From: Thermocaproicibacter sp002410755
GTDB lineage: Bacteria; Bacillota; Clostridia; Oscillospirales; Acutalibacteraceae
Assembly: GCA_036839715.1 (NCBI GenBank)
Contig: DAITDU010000004.1
Location: forward strand, 18,519-82,518
Direction of reading: 5' to 3'
DNA: 64,000 nucleotides
The position numbers were made by a program, and so were the translations under genes. This document shows positions 8,191-16,954 of the stretch, in pieces. The first letter of the stretch is position 1. Each line of letters starts with the position of its first letter. Under the pieces are notes generated by a model. The model searched no databases. It had not been told where the DNA came from and saw only the letters and a list, made by a program, of their open reading frames with translations.

Positions 8191-8634
8191 CTATTTTGAC
8201 TGATTTGAGCCACGCCTTGAAAATCCTCCGCGCTTAGACTCCATGCAGCGCTTCAGGTCGGACATCTTTTCATCGCTCGTCTGCTTAAACTTTGCCATCA
8301 TGTCCTCAAAGGACTCCGGCTCATTCCTTCTTGAAGGTTGCCACACAAAGTTTCCCGGCCTTCCCGGACGGGAAACTGGTGGCCGGCCCGTGCGCGGGTT
8401 TTCATTGACGCGCTTGATGGAAAGACTGATTCTTCCTTCCGGCGTGATGTTTAGGACCTTTACTTTTACGACTTCGCCTACCTTCACATAGTCACGAATT
8501 TCCTTGACGAAAGTCGGGGCAACCTCTGAAATATGGACCATGCCCGTTTTACCTCCGGGAAGTTCCACAAAAGCCCCAAAATTCGTGATGCCGGTTACTT
8601 TTCCCTCAACAATCGATCCAACCTCAAGCTGCAT
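8191..8634 (-). CDS. yabR: S1-domain RNA-binding protein (YabR-like)
   Basis: 147 residues. One S1 domain at about 1-72 (VGSIVEGKVTGITNFGAFVEL) is followed by a basic, Pro/Arg-rich linker and a short helical tail. In B. subtilis yabR lies directly after divIC, as it does here after the yabQ-divIC fusion. S1 domains bind single-stranded RNA; the specific role of YabR-type proteins is not settled. ATG start with GAGGAGG upstream. Confidence 0.88.
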   Translation of the reverse strand: MQLEVGSIVEGKVTGITNFGAFVELPGGKTGMVHISEVAPTFVKEIRDYVKVGEVVKVKVLNITPEGRISLSIKRVNENPRTGRPPVSRPGRPGNFVWQPSRRNEPESFEDMMAKFKQTSDEKMSDLKRCMESKRGGFSRRGSNQSK

Positions 8635-8664
8635 AAATTAGTAATTTCCTCCTCAGCACAGATT

Positions 8665-9495
8665 TCATTTTCCGGCTATATTTACATAAACGCGTTCGCC
8701 CGGCTTTGAATAGCCAAGCTCTTCGCGTGCTGTTTTTTCCATGTAGGCACTGTTTCCTTTTCCAACATCATCTTTCAGTTCTTCATTTTTGATTTCCTGA
8801 ATCTGAATCTGCTGATTGACTGCAGAAAGCTGCTGTTTCTTAGCAGAGATAACAGACTGCTGCTGAATCAGCAGGACAAGAACATATATGGAAAAGACAA
8901 GGACTGCAAAGCGCAACAGAAAACTCTTTTTCCTTTTCCTTTTTTCCGTTTTGCCCTCAATAACCTTCATTTTTCTGCGCGCCTTCTTCCGACTAAACGG
9001 GTGCTTTTTCCACTTCCCGCCCTTATTACGATAATTATACACTACCAGAGGGCTATGTTTCAAGCTCTTTTTCTGATTTTGGAGCCGTTTTTGACCAGAA
9101 CGAATGAATTTTTTTATCTGTTTGCCCAGTTTGGACGCCGCAGCATGGAGACGGGCGCCTGCGGGGTCAAAAACTTTACGGTAAAGAAAGCCAAAAAGTT
9201 TCCGAAAAAGGAAAACTGTTACGCGGCCGATTGTTTCGTGCCAGGCAAACCAGCCAAGCACTTCGCCGGTAAACAGGTAAATCCGCAGTTCACCAAAGCA
9301 AACGCCAAGATCTATGAAAAATGTAAAATATGCAGCCAGGATCATATAAATGAAATCCTGGAAAAAAACGGCTCGTTTCCCCGACCGGAAAACGGCACGC
9401 CAGATACGGAGCACATCATAAACAGCGCTTAGAAGCACTCCTGTCACAAAGAAAGCCAAAAAGCCCACCGCAGGAGAAACGAGGCTGCTGTTCAC
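8665..9495 (-). CDS. YabQ-DivIC fusion: spore cortex protein joined to a septum protein
   Basis: A single 276-residue open frame. Residues 1-105 are YabQ-like, with hydrophobic segments around 8-27, 46-66 and 78-105. A basic linker (110-176) joins them to a DivIC/FtsB-like part: one membrane segment at about 190-210, then a coiled coil (212-245) and a conserved TAREELGY element. YabQ is needed for spore cortex formation; DivIC is part of the FtsL-DivIB-DivIC septal complex. These are two adjacent genes in B. subtilis. An internal ATG at 8970 (residue 176) has GAAGG 11 bases upstream, so separate internal translation of DivIC is possible. GTG start behind GGGGAG. Confidence 0.8.
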   Translation of the reverse strand: MNSSLVSPAVGFLAFFVTGVLLSAVYDVLRIWRAVFRSGKRAVFFQDFIYMILAAYFTFFIDLGVCFGELRIYLFTGEVLGWFAWHETIGRVTVFLFRKLFGFLYRKVFDPAGARLHAAASKLGKQIKKFIRSGQKRLQNQKKSLKHSPLVVYNYRNKGGKWKKHPFSRKKARRKMKVIEGKTEKRKRKKSFLLRFAVLVFSIYVLVLLIQQQSVISAKKQQLSAVNQQIQIQEIKNEELKDDVGKGNSAYMEKTAREELGYSKPGERVYVNIAGK

Positions 9496-9509
9496 ACCGC
9501 CTCACTCCC

Positions 9510-9818
9510 CTACTTAAACAGTCTGGCAAACACTCCGTTCCCGGAAGAACGGTTTTCCGTGTAGGTAACTGAAACGATTTCACCGTCAAGGGTAAGTTCT
9601 CCGGTGTCCAGATTCAGTTTGCTGATATGGAGTTTGGAGCCATGGACAGTCATATCACCGAGATCCGTAGAAGCCACAACGGTTTCGTCATTGAAGCTGT
9701 CTACGTTGGAGACACCTGTAGCCGTCAGGGTTTTCCGATTTTCTATAATTAGGCTGTGCGGCATTTTAACATTTTTCTGCTCTGCCGGCTTCGGCTGTAC
9801 TGTTGTCTGTTCCTTCAT
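9510..9818 (-). CDS. yabP: Sporulation protein YabP
   Basis: 102 residues, usual length. The YabP/YqfC beta-rich domain spans about 18-95 and includes the family signature HSLIIENRKTLTATGV. In B. subtilis YabP is made in the mother cell under sigma-E and is required for proper sporulation. It lies 14 bases upstream of yabQ-divIC and downstream of rqcP, the conserved order. Confidence 0.95.
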   Translation of the reverse strand: MKEQTTVQPKPAEQKNVKMPHSLIIENRKTLTATGVSNVDSFNDETVVASTDLGDMTVHGSKLHISKLNLDTGELTLDGEIVSVTYTENRSSGNGVFARLFK

Positions 9819-9920
9819 GGCAGTCCCTCCCGCATTTACCTTTTTATGTCTATGCGGGTACAGGGCGACATATTCGGCCGAAGCACAGATGCTGCGAATC
9901 CTACCACACCTTAAAAGTGG

Positions 9921-10181
9921 TTATTCCGCCTTGCCTTTCTCCGGCAGGATTTCATACATGGACGACGCATCCGACTTTGTTGCATACTCATCGGTGCTGA
10001 CAACTCTCGCACGCATGGCATGGGTACCAAGCGAAACAGCAATAACGTCGCCCGGTTTCACTTCATAAGACGCACGTGCAGGTTTGTTGTTCACCATAAC
10101 GCGGCCCGTATCGCAGGCTTCATTTGCAACAGTGCGCCGTTTCATCAGCCGTGATACTTTTAAGTACTTGTCAAGTCTCAT
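9921..10181 (-). CDS. rqcP: RqcP (YabO), S4-domain ribosome quality control protein
   Basis: 86 residues. An S4 RNA-binding fold (1-60) starts with MRLDKYLKVSRLMKRRTVA. In B. subtilis RqcP acts with RqcH on stalled 50S subunits, assisting alanine tailing of nascent chains. The position next to yabP supports orthology with YabO rather than HslR. The ATG has GGGAGGGGGG upstream. Confidence 0.9.
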   Translation of the reverse strand: MRLDKYLKVSRLMKRRTVANEACDTGRVMVNNKPARASYEVKPGDVIAVSLGTHAMRARVVSTDEYATKSDASSMYEILPEKGKAE

Positions 10182-10210
10182 AAGGATCCCCCCTCTCCCT
10201 TAAAAAAGTC

Positions 10211-10246
10211 CAGGGTTGCAGCAAAGCACAGCTTTGCTGCAACCCC
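10211..10246 (-). terminator. Terminator after hup
   Basis: A 15-bp perfect stem (10213-10227 with 10231-10245) with a 3-base loop, followed on the minus strand by TGGACTTTTTTA. It would end abundant hup transcripts before rqcP; some read-through to the rest of the yab cluster is likely because no separate promoter is obvious. Confidence 0.75.
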
Positions 10247-10272
10247 TTCCCTCTGCTTCCGGGCAGTAACTC

Positions 10273-10563
10273 TTACTTCTTTTTTGCGGATGCTGCTGTG
10301 GCATCCTTAAATGCCTTTCCAGCCTTAAAAGCAGGGACACGAGATGCAGGAATCGTAATCGGGGTATTGGTGCGGGGATCGCGTCCCTGACGTGCACTGC
10401 GGCTGTGAAGCTCAAAAGTTCCAAAGCCGACAATCTGCACTTTCTCATCTTTTGCTACAGTTTTTACAACCGTATCAAGCATAGCATTGACAGCTTTATC
10501 AGCATCTTTCTTGGAAATTCCGGCCTCGTCGGCAACAACAGAAATCAATTCGGTCTTATTCAT
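10273..10563 (-). CDS. hup: HU-family nucleoid protein
   Basis: 96 residues: the usual HU length with a short Ala/Lys tail. The N-terminal helices (MNKTELISVVAD), the GFGTFELHSR turn and the DNA-binding arm RQGRDPRTNTPITIPASRVP-type segment (about residues 54-73) are intact. Binds and bends DNA non-specifically as a dimer. It is inserted between mazG and rqcP, as in several Clostridia, and has its own terminator. Confidence 0.97.
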   Translation of the reverse strand: MNKTELISVVADEAGISKKDADKAVNAMLDTVVKTVAKDEKVQIVGFGTFELHSRSARQGRDPRTNTPITIPASRVPAFKAGKAFKDATAASAKKK

Positions 10564-10582
10564 ACTTCTTAACCTCCGTCTT

Positions 10583-11350
10583 TTATTTATTCAACAGCGA
10601 ATGCTGAGAATTCAAAACAGGATCGGGATTGGTTTCGTGCGCCGCTTGTTCAAAACTACGGATAAATTTCTCACAGCACACGGCCAGTGCTTCTTCAGAT
10701 TCAACCCCAAGACTCTCTGCCACACCGGCTGACGCAAAGAGAAGCTTTCCAACTGCTTCCAGCTTTTCGCCCTTCCCGACTGATTCCGGCAGCTTCCGGA
10801 TTCCTTCTGCTGCCTTCTGAACTTCCGCAAGCGGTTTCAGCCTGTCCGACTTTTTGTCAGCCGACCGACTGGCCTTGCGTCTCAGTTTCTGGGCACGCAT
10901 CAAAGCCGGCAGTGCAGGAGAAACTCCGCGGAGCACTTCTGAAATTGTCGTCCGGCCCTTGGAACGGGCCTTAATTGCTTCCCAGTTTGTGAGGACATCA
11001 CCAGTATCTTTTATGGACACATTGCCGAAAACATGCGGGTGACGCTCAATCAGCTTTTTGGAAATGCCATCCACCACATCGGAGAAATCAAACCTTCCGG
11101 CTTCCTCCTCCAGCTGTGCATGAAAAACCACCTGGAACAAAACATCGCCTAATTCTTCCTGGAGGAGTGCTTCATCGTCGTTGTCAATCGCCTCAACAGC
11201 TTCGTAAGCTTCTTCAATCATATTGTTGCGGATTGAATGATGCGTTTGAGTGCGATCCCATGGACACCCTTCCGGGGACCGAAGGATCTCCATAATCCGC
11301 AGCAGATCTTCCATTGTGTACTTTTCTTTCCGGTTGAATTGCAAAATCAT
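10583..11350 (-). CDS. mazG: MazG nucleoside triphosphate pyrophosphohydrolase
   Basis: 255 residues, comparable with E. coli MazG (263). Two MazG-type helical regions: about 15-115, with the metal-binding EEAYEAVEA and EELGDVLF blocks, and a second less conserved one in the C-terminal half. Hydrolyses NTPs to NMP and pyrophosphate, probably cleaning the nucleotide pool. B. subtilis YabN carries an extra N-terminal tetrapyrrole methylase domain that is absent here. The start at 11350 is favoured by GGAGG four bases upstream; an in-frame codon at 11380 is less likely. Confidence 0.92.
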   Translation of the reverse strand: MILQFNRKEKYTMEDLLRIMEILRSPEGCPWDRTQTHHSIRNNMIEEAYEAVEAIDNDDEALLQEELGDVLFQVVFHAQLEEEAGRFDFSDVVDGISKKLIERHPHVFGNVSIKDTGDVLTNWEAIKARSKGRTTISEVLRGVSPALPALMRAQKLRRKASRSADKKSDRLKPLAEVQKAAEGIRKLPESVGKGEKLEAVGKLLFASAGVAESLGVESEEALAVCCEKFIRSFEQAAHETNPDPVLNSQHSLLNK

Positions 11351-11389
11351 GCAACCTCCGTCCCGATAAATTTGGGACACGTCATTATT

Positions 11390-13156
11390 TTACCTTATCC
11401 AATTATGTTTTTCAAGTATTTTCAGGATTTTTTGTCCTCTTGGCAGCATCACAACATCATGTTTATTAAGTGCGTGGAACCGAAGGATGCAAACAAAGTA
11501 CAGAAAAATGGAAAGCAGGATGGCAAAACAGACTGCAACTTTCTGAGAAATGAATCCGGTTGCGAAGTGGAAAATGACCCACGAAAAGCCGATACTCACA
11601 GCAGAAGCAAGAAGCGGTTTGAAGAAAATTGCGAAGTAATTGACGTGAATCTTTGTAACACGCCAAAGCCAGTAAAGTGCCATCACAGTTGTAATCAGGT
11701 AGCAGAGCAGGGTACCGGTCCCTGCGCCAAGCACGTTGATGCTTGGAATGCCGACCAGGACATAGTTGGTAATCAGTTTCACTACAAGCCCTGCGGCAAC
11801 CAGCTTAACAGGGATATCCACCCGGCCGACTGCCTGAAGCATACTGTCAATCGGGGTCTCCGTCGCGGCAAAAGCCGAGGCAAGTCCAAGGATGATAAGG
11901 ATTCTTCCGATAATAGCCGGGCCCTGGTCAGCGCTCGGGTAGATCAGCGCTGCAATGGGCATTGCAAAAACCGAAAGCCCGATTCCACTTGGAATAGTAA
12001 TCAGCGAGACTGTGCGGAGTACGGTTTCCATGCTGCGGCGCAGCCGTTTCGAGTCTCCGCTCGTCCACGCTTCCGTCACATTGGGCAGTGCACTCACGCC
12101 GAAAGCCTGTGTAAAGGCAGGCACCAGCAGAAAAAGGTTCGATGCATTGACAAAGCATCCGTAAAGGAATGCAGCCAGATTGGTAGAGTTCAGGAATTCC
12201 TTTGGGATAATTCCTTTGTACATATTGATTAGAGAAGATGAGTCCGCAGAAAGCAGGTCATTGATGCGCCCCTGCAGGAGGGTACTGTCCACAAGGGAAG
12301 AAAGATTGATAACCAAGGAACCGATTGCTACTGGAATTGCCGTGCGGACCAGGGTCGAAGTTGTCTTCCGCATGGTAAGCGGGCGCGGGGACTGCAGCAG
12401 CATTTCATGTGTGATGCCGTCACCGTTTTTCTTATGGTAGAAAAGCAGGAAAAGGAAGCCAAACAGGCCGCCAAGCGTCACACCGAAAATCGCTCCGGCA
12501 GCCGCGTAGGGCAGCGTGGCAATTTTCGCATATTTTACGTCTTTTACCCTGATACCGTAAACGGTTCCGCTCTGGGCAAATTCTTCCAGGCCAGATTTGA
12601 CAATCACATAGGCTGCCGTCAGGCCGAAAACCAATTTGCAGAATGACTCGATAACCTCGCTGATTGCCGTCGGCGTCATATTGCGCAGGCCCTCATAGTA
12701 CCCGCGGTAAATGGACATCATGCTGGCAAAGAAAGCCGCCGGCGCAATGGCGTAAATAGCAGGCAAAGCATTTTGGGCATTCCCGCGCATGGCAAACTGG
12801 GTATACGGGCGGGCCAGAATGAGCATCAGCGAAAACGACAAAATACCCAGTAAGAGGAAAATCCGAATGGATGCACGGTGAATCTGTCGGATGTTACGAT
12901 AATTCCCACGGCAGTAGCTCTCTGAAACAAGTCGGGAAATTGCAATCGGGAACCCAGCCGTTGCCACACTGAACATGGGAGCGTAAAGCGCATAGGCCGT
13001 ACCGAAATAACCATTGCCGAGGGAAGTAATAATCCATGAAAGCGGTATTTTATAAACTGCTCCGAGTATTTTTTCAATTGCAATCGCAACGACGAGGATT
13101 AGGGCACCGTGCAGGAAACTCTGGCGCTGCATCTTGCCCTCTTTTTTCCGTTCCAT
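11390..13156 (-). CDS. SpoVB/YabM-like polysaccharide flippase (MOP superfamily)
   Basis: About 588 residues with roughly 14 membrane segments, starting just after a basic N-terminus. It belongs to the MATE/MOP exporter superfamily branch with SpoVB, YabM and MurJ, which flip lipid-linked sugars; SpoVB is needed for spore cortex. In B. subtilis yabM is the gene just upstream of yabN (mazG), the position seen here. The ATG at 13156 has GGAAG seven bases before; an alternative ATG at 13132 has GAGGG. Upstream in-frame sequence to 13267 has no ribosome site. Exact lipid substrate is unknown. Confidence 0.85.
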   Translation of the reverse strand: MERKKEGKMQRQSFLHGALILVVAIAIEKILGAVYKIPLSWIITSLGNGYFGTAYALYAPMFSVATAGFPIAISRLVSESYCRGNYRNIRQIHRASIRIFLLLGILSFSLMLILARPYTQFAMRGNAQNALPAIYAIAPAAFFASMMSIYRGYYEGLRNMTPTAISEVIESFCKLVFGLTAAYVIVKSGLEEFAQSGTVYGIRVKDVKYAKIATLPYAAAGAIFGVTLGGLFGFLFLLFYHKKNGDGITHEMLLQSPRPLTMRKTTSTLVRTAIPVAIGSLVINLSSLVDSTLLQGRINDLLSADSSSLINMYKGIIPKEFLNSTNLAAFLYGCFVNASNLFLLVPAFTQAFGVSALPNVTEAWTSGDSKRLRRSMETVLRTVSLITIPSGIGLSVFAMPIAALIYPSADQGPAIIGRILIILGLASAFAATETPIDSMLQAVGRVDIPVKLVAAGLVVKLITNYVLVGIPSINVLGAGTGTLLCYLITTVMALYWLWRVTKIHVNYFAIFFKPLLASAVSIGFSWVIFHFATGFISQKVAVCFAILLSIFLYFVCILRFHALNKHDVVMLPRGQKILKILEKHNWIR

Positions 13157-13250
13157 CGCAACACTTCCGTTCTTTCCTGTAAGTTTATGCCACATGTTAA
13201 GTGCTTTATGTTCTAGCCGAAAAAACAATCTGACCGAAAAGCTGCCAAAA

Positions 13251-13280
13251 GAAAAGAGGAGGCACAACCCTCCCCTTTCC
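13251..13280 (-). terminator. Terminator of the zinc-ribbon gene
   Basis: A 12-bp stem with two G-U pairs (13251-13262 with 13269-13280), followed on the minus strand by TTTTGG. Confidence 0.6.
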
Positions 13281-13306
13281 CTCCAAACTTATTTTCTAGG
13301 GCAATG

Positions 13307-13762
13307 TCATTTTTCAGGTGTTTTCTCGTCCGGTTTCTCCGCGCCAGGCGCTGGTTCTTCTTTTTGCCCGGCCTCTTCAGGCGCTGCGTTCTCCGACTTG
13401 TCTTCAAACAGCCTGTGGCCGCACTTGCTGCAGAAAATAGCATCCTGAGAATTCTCTTCTCCGCAGTATCCACAGACGACTTTCGCATGGGCGGCGACAA
13501 GCTGCATGTTTATTGCTTCAAGTTGCTCCATCAGTTCATCAATTTCCGCCGAGGAAGAAACAATTTTCTCGGCAGGATCGGAACCGGTTTTATGGGCATC
13601 ATACACTGAGCGGCCAAGTGACTGGAACTTTCTGTTAATTTCACCGTTGAGGTCCGCAGCACTGATGCGGAGTTTTGAAAGGTCCACCAGTTTCGAGGCC
13701 TTTTTCCCGACGGCATTTGCTGCGGATTTGGCATTGACAATCATATCGTCGAACATACTCAT
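13307..13762 (-). CDS. Zinc-ribbon protein with helical N-terminus, function unknown
   Basis: 151 residues from the ATG at 13762, which has GGGAGT eight bases upstream (a TTG-like in-frame codon at 13795 does not). The first 90 residues are predicted helical/coiled-coil, followed by a zinc ribbon CGYC...CSKCGH (two CxxC knuckles, about residues 94-112) and a disordered Glu/Pro/Ala tail. No signal peptide or membrane segment is seen. Similar small proteins are common in Clostridia without assigned function. It has its own promoter and terminator. Confidence 0.75.
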   Translation of the reverse strand: MSMFDDMIVNAKSAANAVGKKASKLVDLSKLRISAADLNGEINRKFQSLGRSVYDAHKTGSDPAEKIVSSSAEIDELMEQLEAINMQLVAAHAKVVCGYCGEENSQDAIFCSKCGHRLFEDKSENAAPEEAGQKEEPAPGAEKPDEKTPEK

Positions 13763-13800
13763 AACAGCACACTCCCTTTTGTCTTTCTTTTTCAATTATT

Positions 13801-13829
13801 ATGTTACGAAGCACCCTTAAAAATGTCAA
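13801..13829 (-). promoter_or_regulatory. Probable promoter of the zinc-ribbon gene
   Basis: Minus strand TTGACA (13824-13829), 17-bp spacer, TAACAT (13801-13806). The -35 is perfect and the -10 is weak. Confidence 0.5.
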
Positions 13830-13878
13830 AAGCACAACCACTTATAATTAGAAATTATACCATGGGGCATGGAAAATA

Positions 13879-14850
13879 TCAACTCATATCCATACCTCCG
13901 CCAATGAATTCACGAATTATGGAGTCTCTCGGGACAAGCGCCGGATCAATCGGCGCAAAAAGCGAAACCGCATCCGCAAGTTTTCTAGACAGCGCATAGT
14001 TCGGGCTGTCTTTGGGAACCTCTGAAAGCAGCTCCAGGGCTTTTCCGCGCAGGACGCAGAGCTCATATTCGTGAAAAGAATTGATTGTCATATCGGCGTC
14101 TTTCCGGAATGGCTTAATAAACCTGCATTCTCCGCGGAGAACATTGGGCCACATGGAAAGTGTATTGTCCGGTCCCGTTTTGCGGGAATTGTAATCGCGC
14201 ACAATCCGGCGTAGAAGGCGGACATCATGCGCTCTGAGGAGCAGTTTGCCGCTGCCGCCAACAATCCCCTGCTTAACACTGATATAAATGCGGTGCAGGT
14301 GAAGCTCCGGAAGGGTACGGATTAGCTCCGGGTTCAGGGCATGGATTCCTTCCACTACAGCTACATCCCGCTCACCAAGGATAACTTGTCTGCGGTGCGG
14401 GTAACGGACATGCTGCTCAAAGTCGAAAACAGGCATTTCACAGCGGTTTTTTCCTACAAGCTCACCAAGGCACCGGCGGACTTCCTCCACATCCAGAGCC
14501 TCAAGACATTCGTAGTCGTGGCTGCCGTCCGGCAGGACTGGAGCAAGATTTTCACCCCGGTAGAAATCATCGAGGGAAATGCTGACACTTCCAACGCCTT
14601 CCTGTCTGAGCGCCCGTTTCAGCAGATGTGCCGTTGTTGTCTTTCCGCTGCTGGAGGGGCCGGCAATCATGACAAGCCTGCTTATTGGCTTTTCACCTGC
14701 AATACGCCTTGCGATTGATTCAATATTTTCTCTATAGCTTTTTTCCGAACGCTCCACAAACCCGGCAGGGTCTTTGCGGACAGCTTCATTGATTCCCTCC
14801 AGGCAGTTGCAGTAGCAGATGTATTCACCTGTGCCGTCCAATTGATTCAT
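13879..14850 (-). CDS. Uridine kinase-like nucleoside kinase
   Basis: 323 residues of the P-loop phosphoribulokinase/uridine kinase family. Walker A is GPSSSGKT at 64-71, with the DDFYRGE substrate-binding element (about residue 98) and a Walker-B-like VVEGIHAL. Family members phosphorylate uridine/cytidine; the Clostridial long-form relatives often carry a TGS-like N-terminus that is truncated here to about 45 residues, so the true substrate is uncertain. It overlaps the end of hemZ by 26 bases, implying co-transcription. Confidence 0.8.
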   Translation of the reverse strand: MNQLDGTGEYICYCNCLEGINEAVRKDPAGFVERSEKSYRENIESIARRIAGEKPISRLVMIAGPSSSGKTTTAHLLKRALRQEGVGSVSISLDDFYRGENLAPVLPDGSHDYECLEALDVEEVRRCLGELVGKNRCEMPVFDFEQHVRYPHRRQVILGERDVAVVEGIHALNPELIRTLPELHLHRIYISVKQGIVGGSGKLLLRAHDVRLLRRIVRDYNSRKTGPDNTLSMWPNVLRGECRFIKPFRKDADMTINSFHEYELCVLRGKALELLSEVPKDSPNYALSRKLADAVSLFAPIDPALVPRDSIIREFIGGGMDMS

Positions 14851-16291
14851 AAAATTCCTTCACCCTGTCTTTCCGATTCATCATTTCCTCATGCCGTCCA
14901 ATATATTCATATGGATACTTAAAGTTGAAAATCCGTTCAATTCGGTTCGAATAGGGGTCCCTGAGCTTGGTTACTGCGCCTGCCCCGCACGCCAGGATGG
15001 ACTGGCACTCCTCCATGATAAAAACATTATAAAGGCTTTCAAAGCCGGGTTTTGCCCATCCGGTATTTTCCAGATTTCCAACCATCCGGCTTTGCCGGTA
15101 AAGGTAATAGGGCCGGTATCCGCTCTGCGGCAGCATCCCGTCCGCAAGCGAAACCATCCTGCCTGCCGCATCAGCCCGCAGGCCTTCAGCACCTTCCTGG
15201 TTCAGGCGTGCGGCACGCTTGAGCGCAAGGGTATGGACTGTAATGCTTTCCGGTGAAAGGGAAATTACTTTTTTCAGGGTCTGATGAAAGCTTTCCGGCG
15301 TATCCTTCGGCAGCCCTGCAATCAGATCCATGTTAATATTATTAAAACCGTGACAGCGCGCAAGTTCAAAGGCAGAAAGTGTCTGAGCCGCCGTGTGTTT
15401 CCGCCCGATTTCCCGGAGTACCTCGTCGTTTAATGTCTGCGGGTTAATGCTGATGCGTGTGACACCGCCGACGCGCATTGCAGCGAGTTTCTCAATCGTC
15501 ACGGTATCGGGGCGCCCGGCTTCCACCGTGAATTCGCGGCAGTCAGACAAATCGAAATTTCCCCGGATTGCAGCAATCACTTCCGCAAGCTGATCCGCGC
15601 TGAGGACAGTAGGCGTCCCCCCTCCAATGTAGACAGACTGGAGGCAAAGCTTCAGGCTCTGTGCAATCTCCGCCGTGCGGCGCAGCTCACCGCAGAGGAG
15701 TTCCACATACTTTGGAATCAGGTGCGCCGCCTTTTCAACAGAAGTAGAAACAAAAGAACAGTAGGCACAGCGCGTCGGGCAAAACGGAATGGCTACATAA
15801 AGGCTGTACGATTCCGGCTTTGAAAGGGACAGCAATGTTTTCTGATTGTCCCAGGTAAGACGGGCAAGCCTTGTCTTTTCCGGCGAAACGAGCAGCTTTT
15901 CCTGAAAATAAGCCGGTACAGCCTCGTCCCCCATTTGGGACGCAAGACGGCCATAAAGCTTGATGGGACGCACACCGGTCAAAATGCCCCATGCCGGCCT
16001 GATACCGCACACTTCGGAAAGCATATTCCAAAGTACGACGGCCATCCGGCGTCCAAGCTCCATATCATCGGTGTCCGCAGCCAAAAGCTCAGAATGGTTC
16101 CGCTCCGTTTTGCCGGCTTTTAGCCGAACATCCAACCGGATACCTTCCGGCAGGCGCTTAACACCTGTATAGACAAAGGGGTCGCCTTCCTGTATTTCTG
16201 TCACTGTTTTAATTTTTTCGCGCGGGTAAAACAGACGGCAGAGGTTTTCCATCTCATAGGCCAAAGAATGGCCGTCAATTACAAGCGTCAT
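14825..16291 (-). CDS. hemZ: HemZ-like coproporphyrinogen III dehydrogenase, radical SAM
   Basis: 488 residues. Radical SAM cluster PFCPTRCAYC (Cys171, Cys175, Cys178), followed by the HemN-family GGGTPT and SINPQTLND motifs. An N-terminal extension of about 160 residues typical of HemZ precedes it. Proposed reaction: anaerobic oxidative decarboxylation of coproporphyrinogen III; some HemN relatives instead insert or traffic heme, and no other heme gene is visible here. The ATG at 16291 follows GGAGA and lies one base after the preceding stop; the frame upstream to 16369 is not a plausible start. Confidence 0.85.
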   Translation of the reverse strand: MTLVIDGHSLAYEMENLCRLFYPREKIKTVTEIQEGDPFVYTGVKRLPEGIRLDVRLKAGKTERNHSELLAADTDDMELGRRMAVVLWNMLSEVCGIRPAWGILTGVRPIKLYGRLASQMGDEAVPAYFQEKLLVSPEKTRLARLTWDNQKTLLSLSKPESYSLYVAIPFCPTRCAYCSFVSTSVEKAAHLIPKYVELLCGELRRTAEIAQSLKLCLQSVYIGGGTPTVLSADQLAEVIAAIRGNFDLSDCREFTVEAGRPDTVTIEKLAAMRVGGVTRISINPQTLNDEVLREIGRKHTAAQTLSAFELARCHGFNNINMDLIAGLPKDTPESFHQTLKKVISLSPESITVHTLALKRAARLNQEGAEGLRADAAGRMVSLADGMLPQSGYRPYYLYRQSRMVGNLENTGWAKPGFESLYNVFIMEECQSILACGAGAVTKLRDPYSNRIERIFNFKYPYEYIGRHEEMMNRKDRVKEFYESIGRHR

Positions 16292-16292
16292 C

Positions 16293-16916
16293 TCAGCGGC
16301 TCTCCAGGAAAACATTGTTTTGCCGCTCAAAATCGAGCGTCGTCGGGGAACCATGCCCTGGGAACACACGGTAATCCCCTTTCAGTGCAGCCAGCCTCCG
16401 CAGGGAATCAAACAGCTGTGCATTGCTGCCCGTTGGGCAGTCGGTGCGGCCGCAGCTCAGCTTCATGAGGGTATCGCCGGAAAAAATTGCGTCTTCCACA
16501 AGGAAGCAGCACCCTCCCGCTGTATGGCCGGGCGTACTCATTACACGGACGGTAAGGCTCCCCACTTCCACGGTGTCCCCGTTGTTCAGCGGCACATCCA
16601 CCCGGAACGGCGGGACCGCGGAACCCGTGAACGGCTCAGCGAGGTTCAGCCTGCCGTCCCCCACAAGGAGCAGATCATTTACGGAAAGATATACCTTTGC
16701 CCCGGTTTCCCGGCAAAGTCGGCTGACACCTGAAATATGGTCAAAATGGCCGTGTGTCAGCAGGATAACATCCACGTGGCCGTTTTTCTGCACAAGGCTG
16801 GAAAGCTCTTCGCTTTCAAAGCCCGGGTCAATTACAGCTGCGGCACCTGTCGCTTCATCTTCAAGCAGATAGCAGTTTGTCGGCAGTGGCCCGCCGGGAA
16901 TTCTCGTGATTTTCAA
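16293..16916 (-). CDS. MBL-fold hydrolase, glyoxalase II-like (YqgX type)
   Basis: 207 residues. The metal-binding HGHFDH is at 55-60 (His55, His57, Asp59, His60), followed by TPGHTAGG, FSGDTL and FPGHGS, giving a complete di-zinc site. Members act as hydroxyacylglutathione- or bacillithiol-type thioesterases; the natural thiol here is unknown. The TTG start has AAGGAGG nine bases upstream. It lies between rel and hemZ, one base from hemZ, so probably translationally coupled to it. Confidence 0.88.
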   Translation of the reverse strand: MKITRIPGGPLPTNCYLLEDEATGAAAVIDPGFESEELSSLVQKNGHVDVILLTHGHFDHISGVSRLCRETGAKVYLSVNDLLLVGDGRLNLAEPFTGSAVPPFRVDVPLNNGDTVEVGSLTVRVMSTPGHTAGGCCFLVEDAIFSGDTLMKLSCGRTDCPTGSNAQLFDSLRRLAALKGDYRVFPGHGSPTTLDFERQNNVFLESR

Positions 16917-16954
16917 AAGGGAATGCCTCCTTAGCCTTTTCTGGCAGTTTGGGT

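Noticed and set aside
7992..8213. Possible small gene between fumarase alpha and the S1-domain gene
   Set aside because: The frame overlaps the S1 gene end, spans the terminator at 8146-8165, and its product has no recognisable feature.
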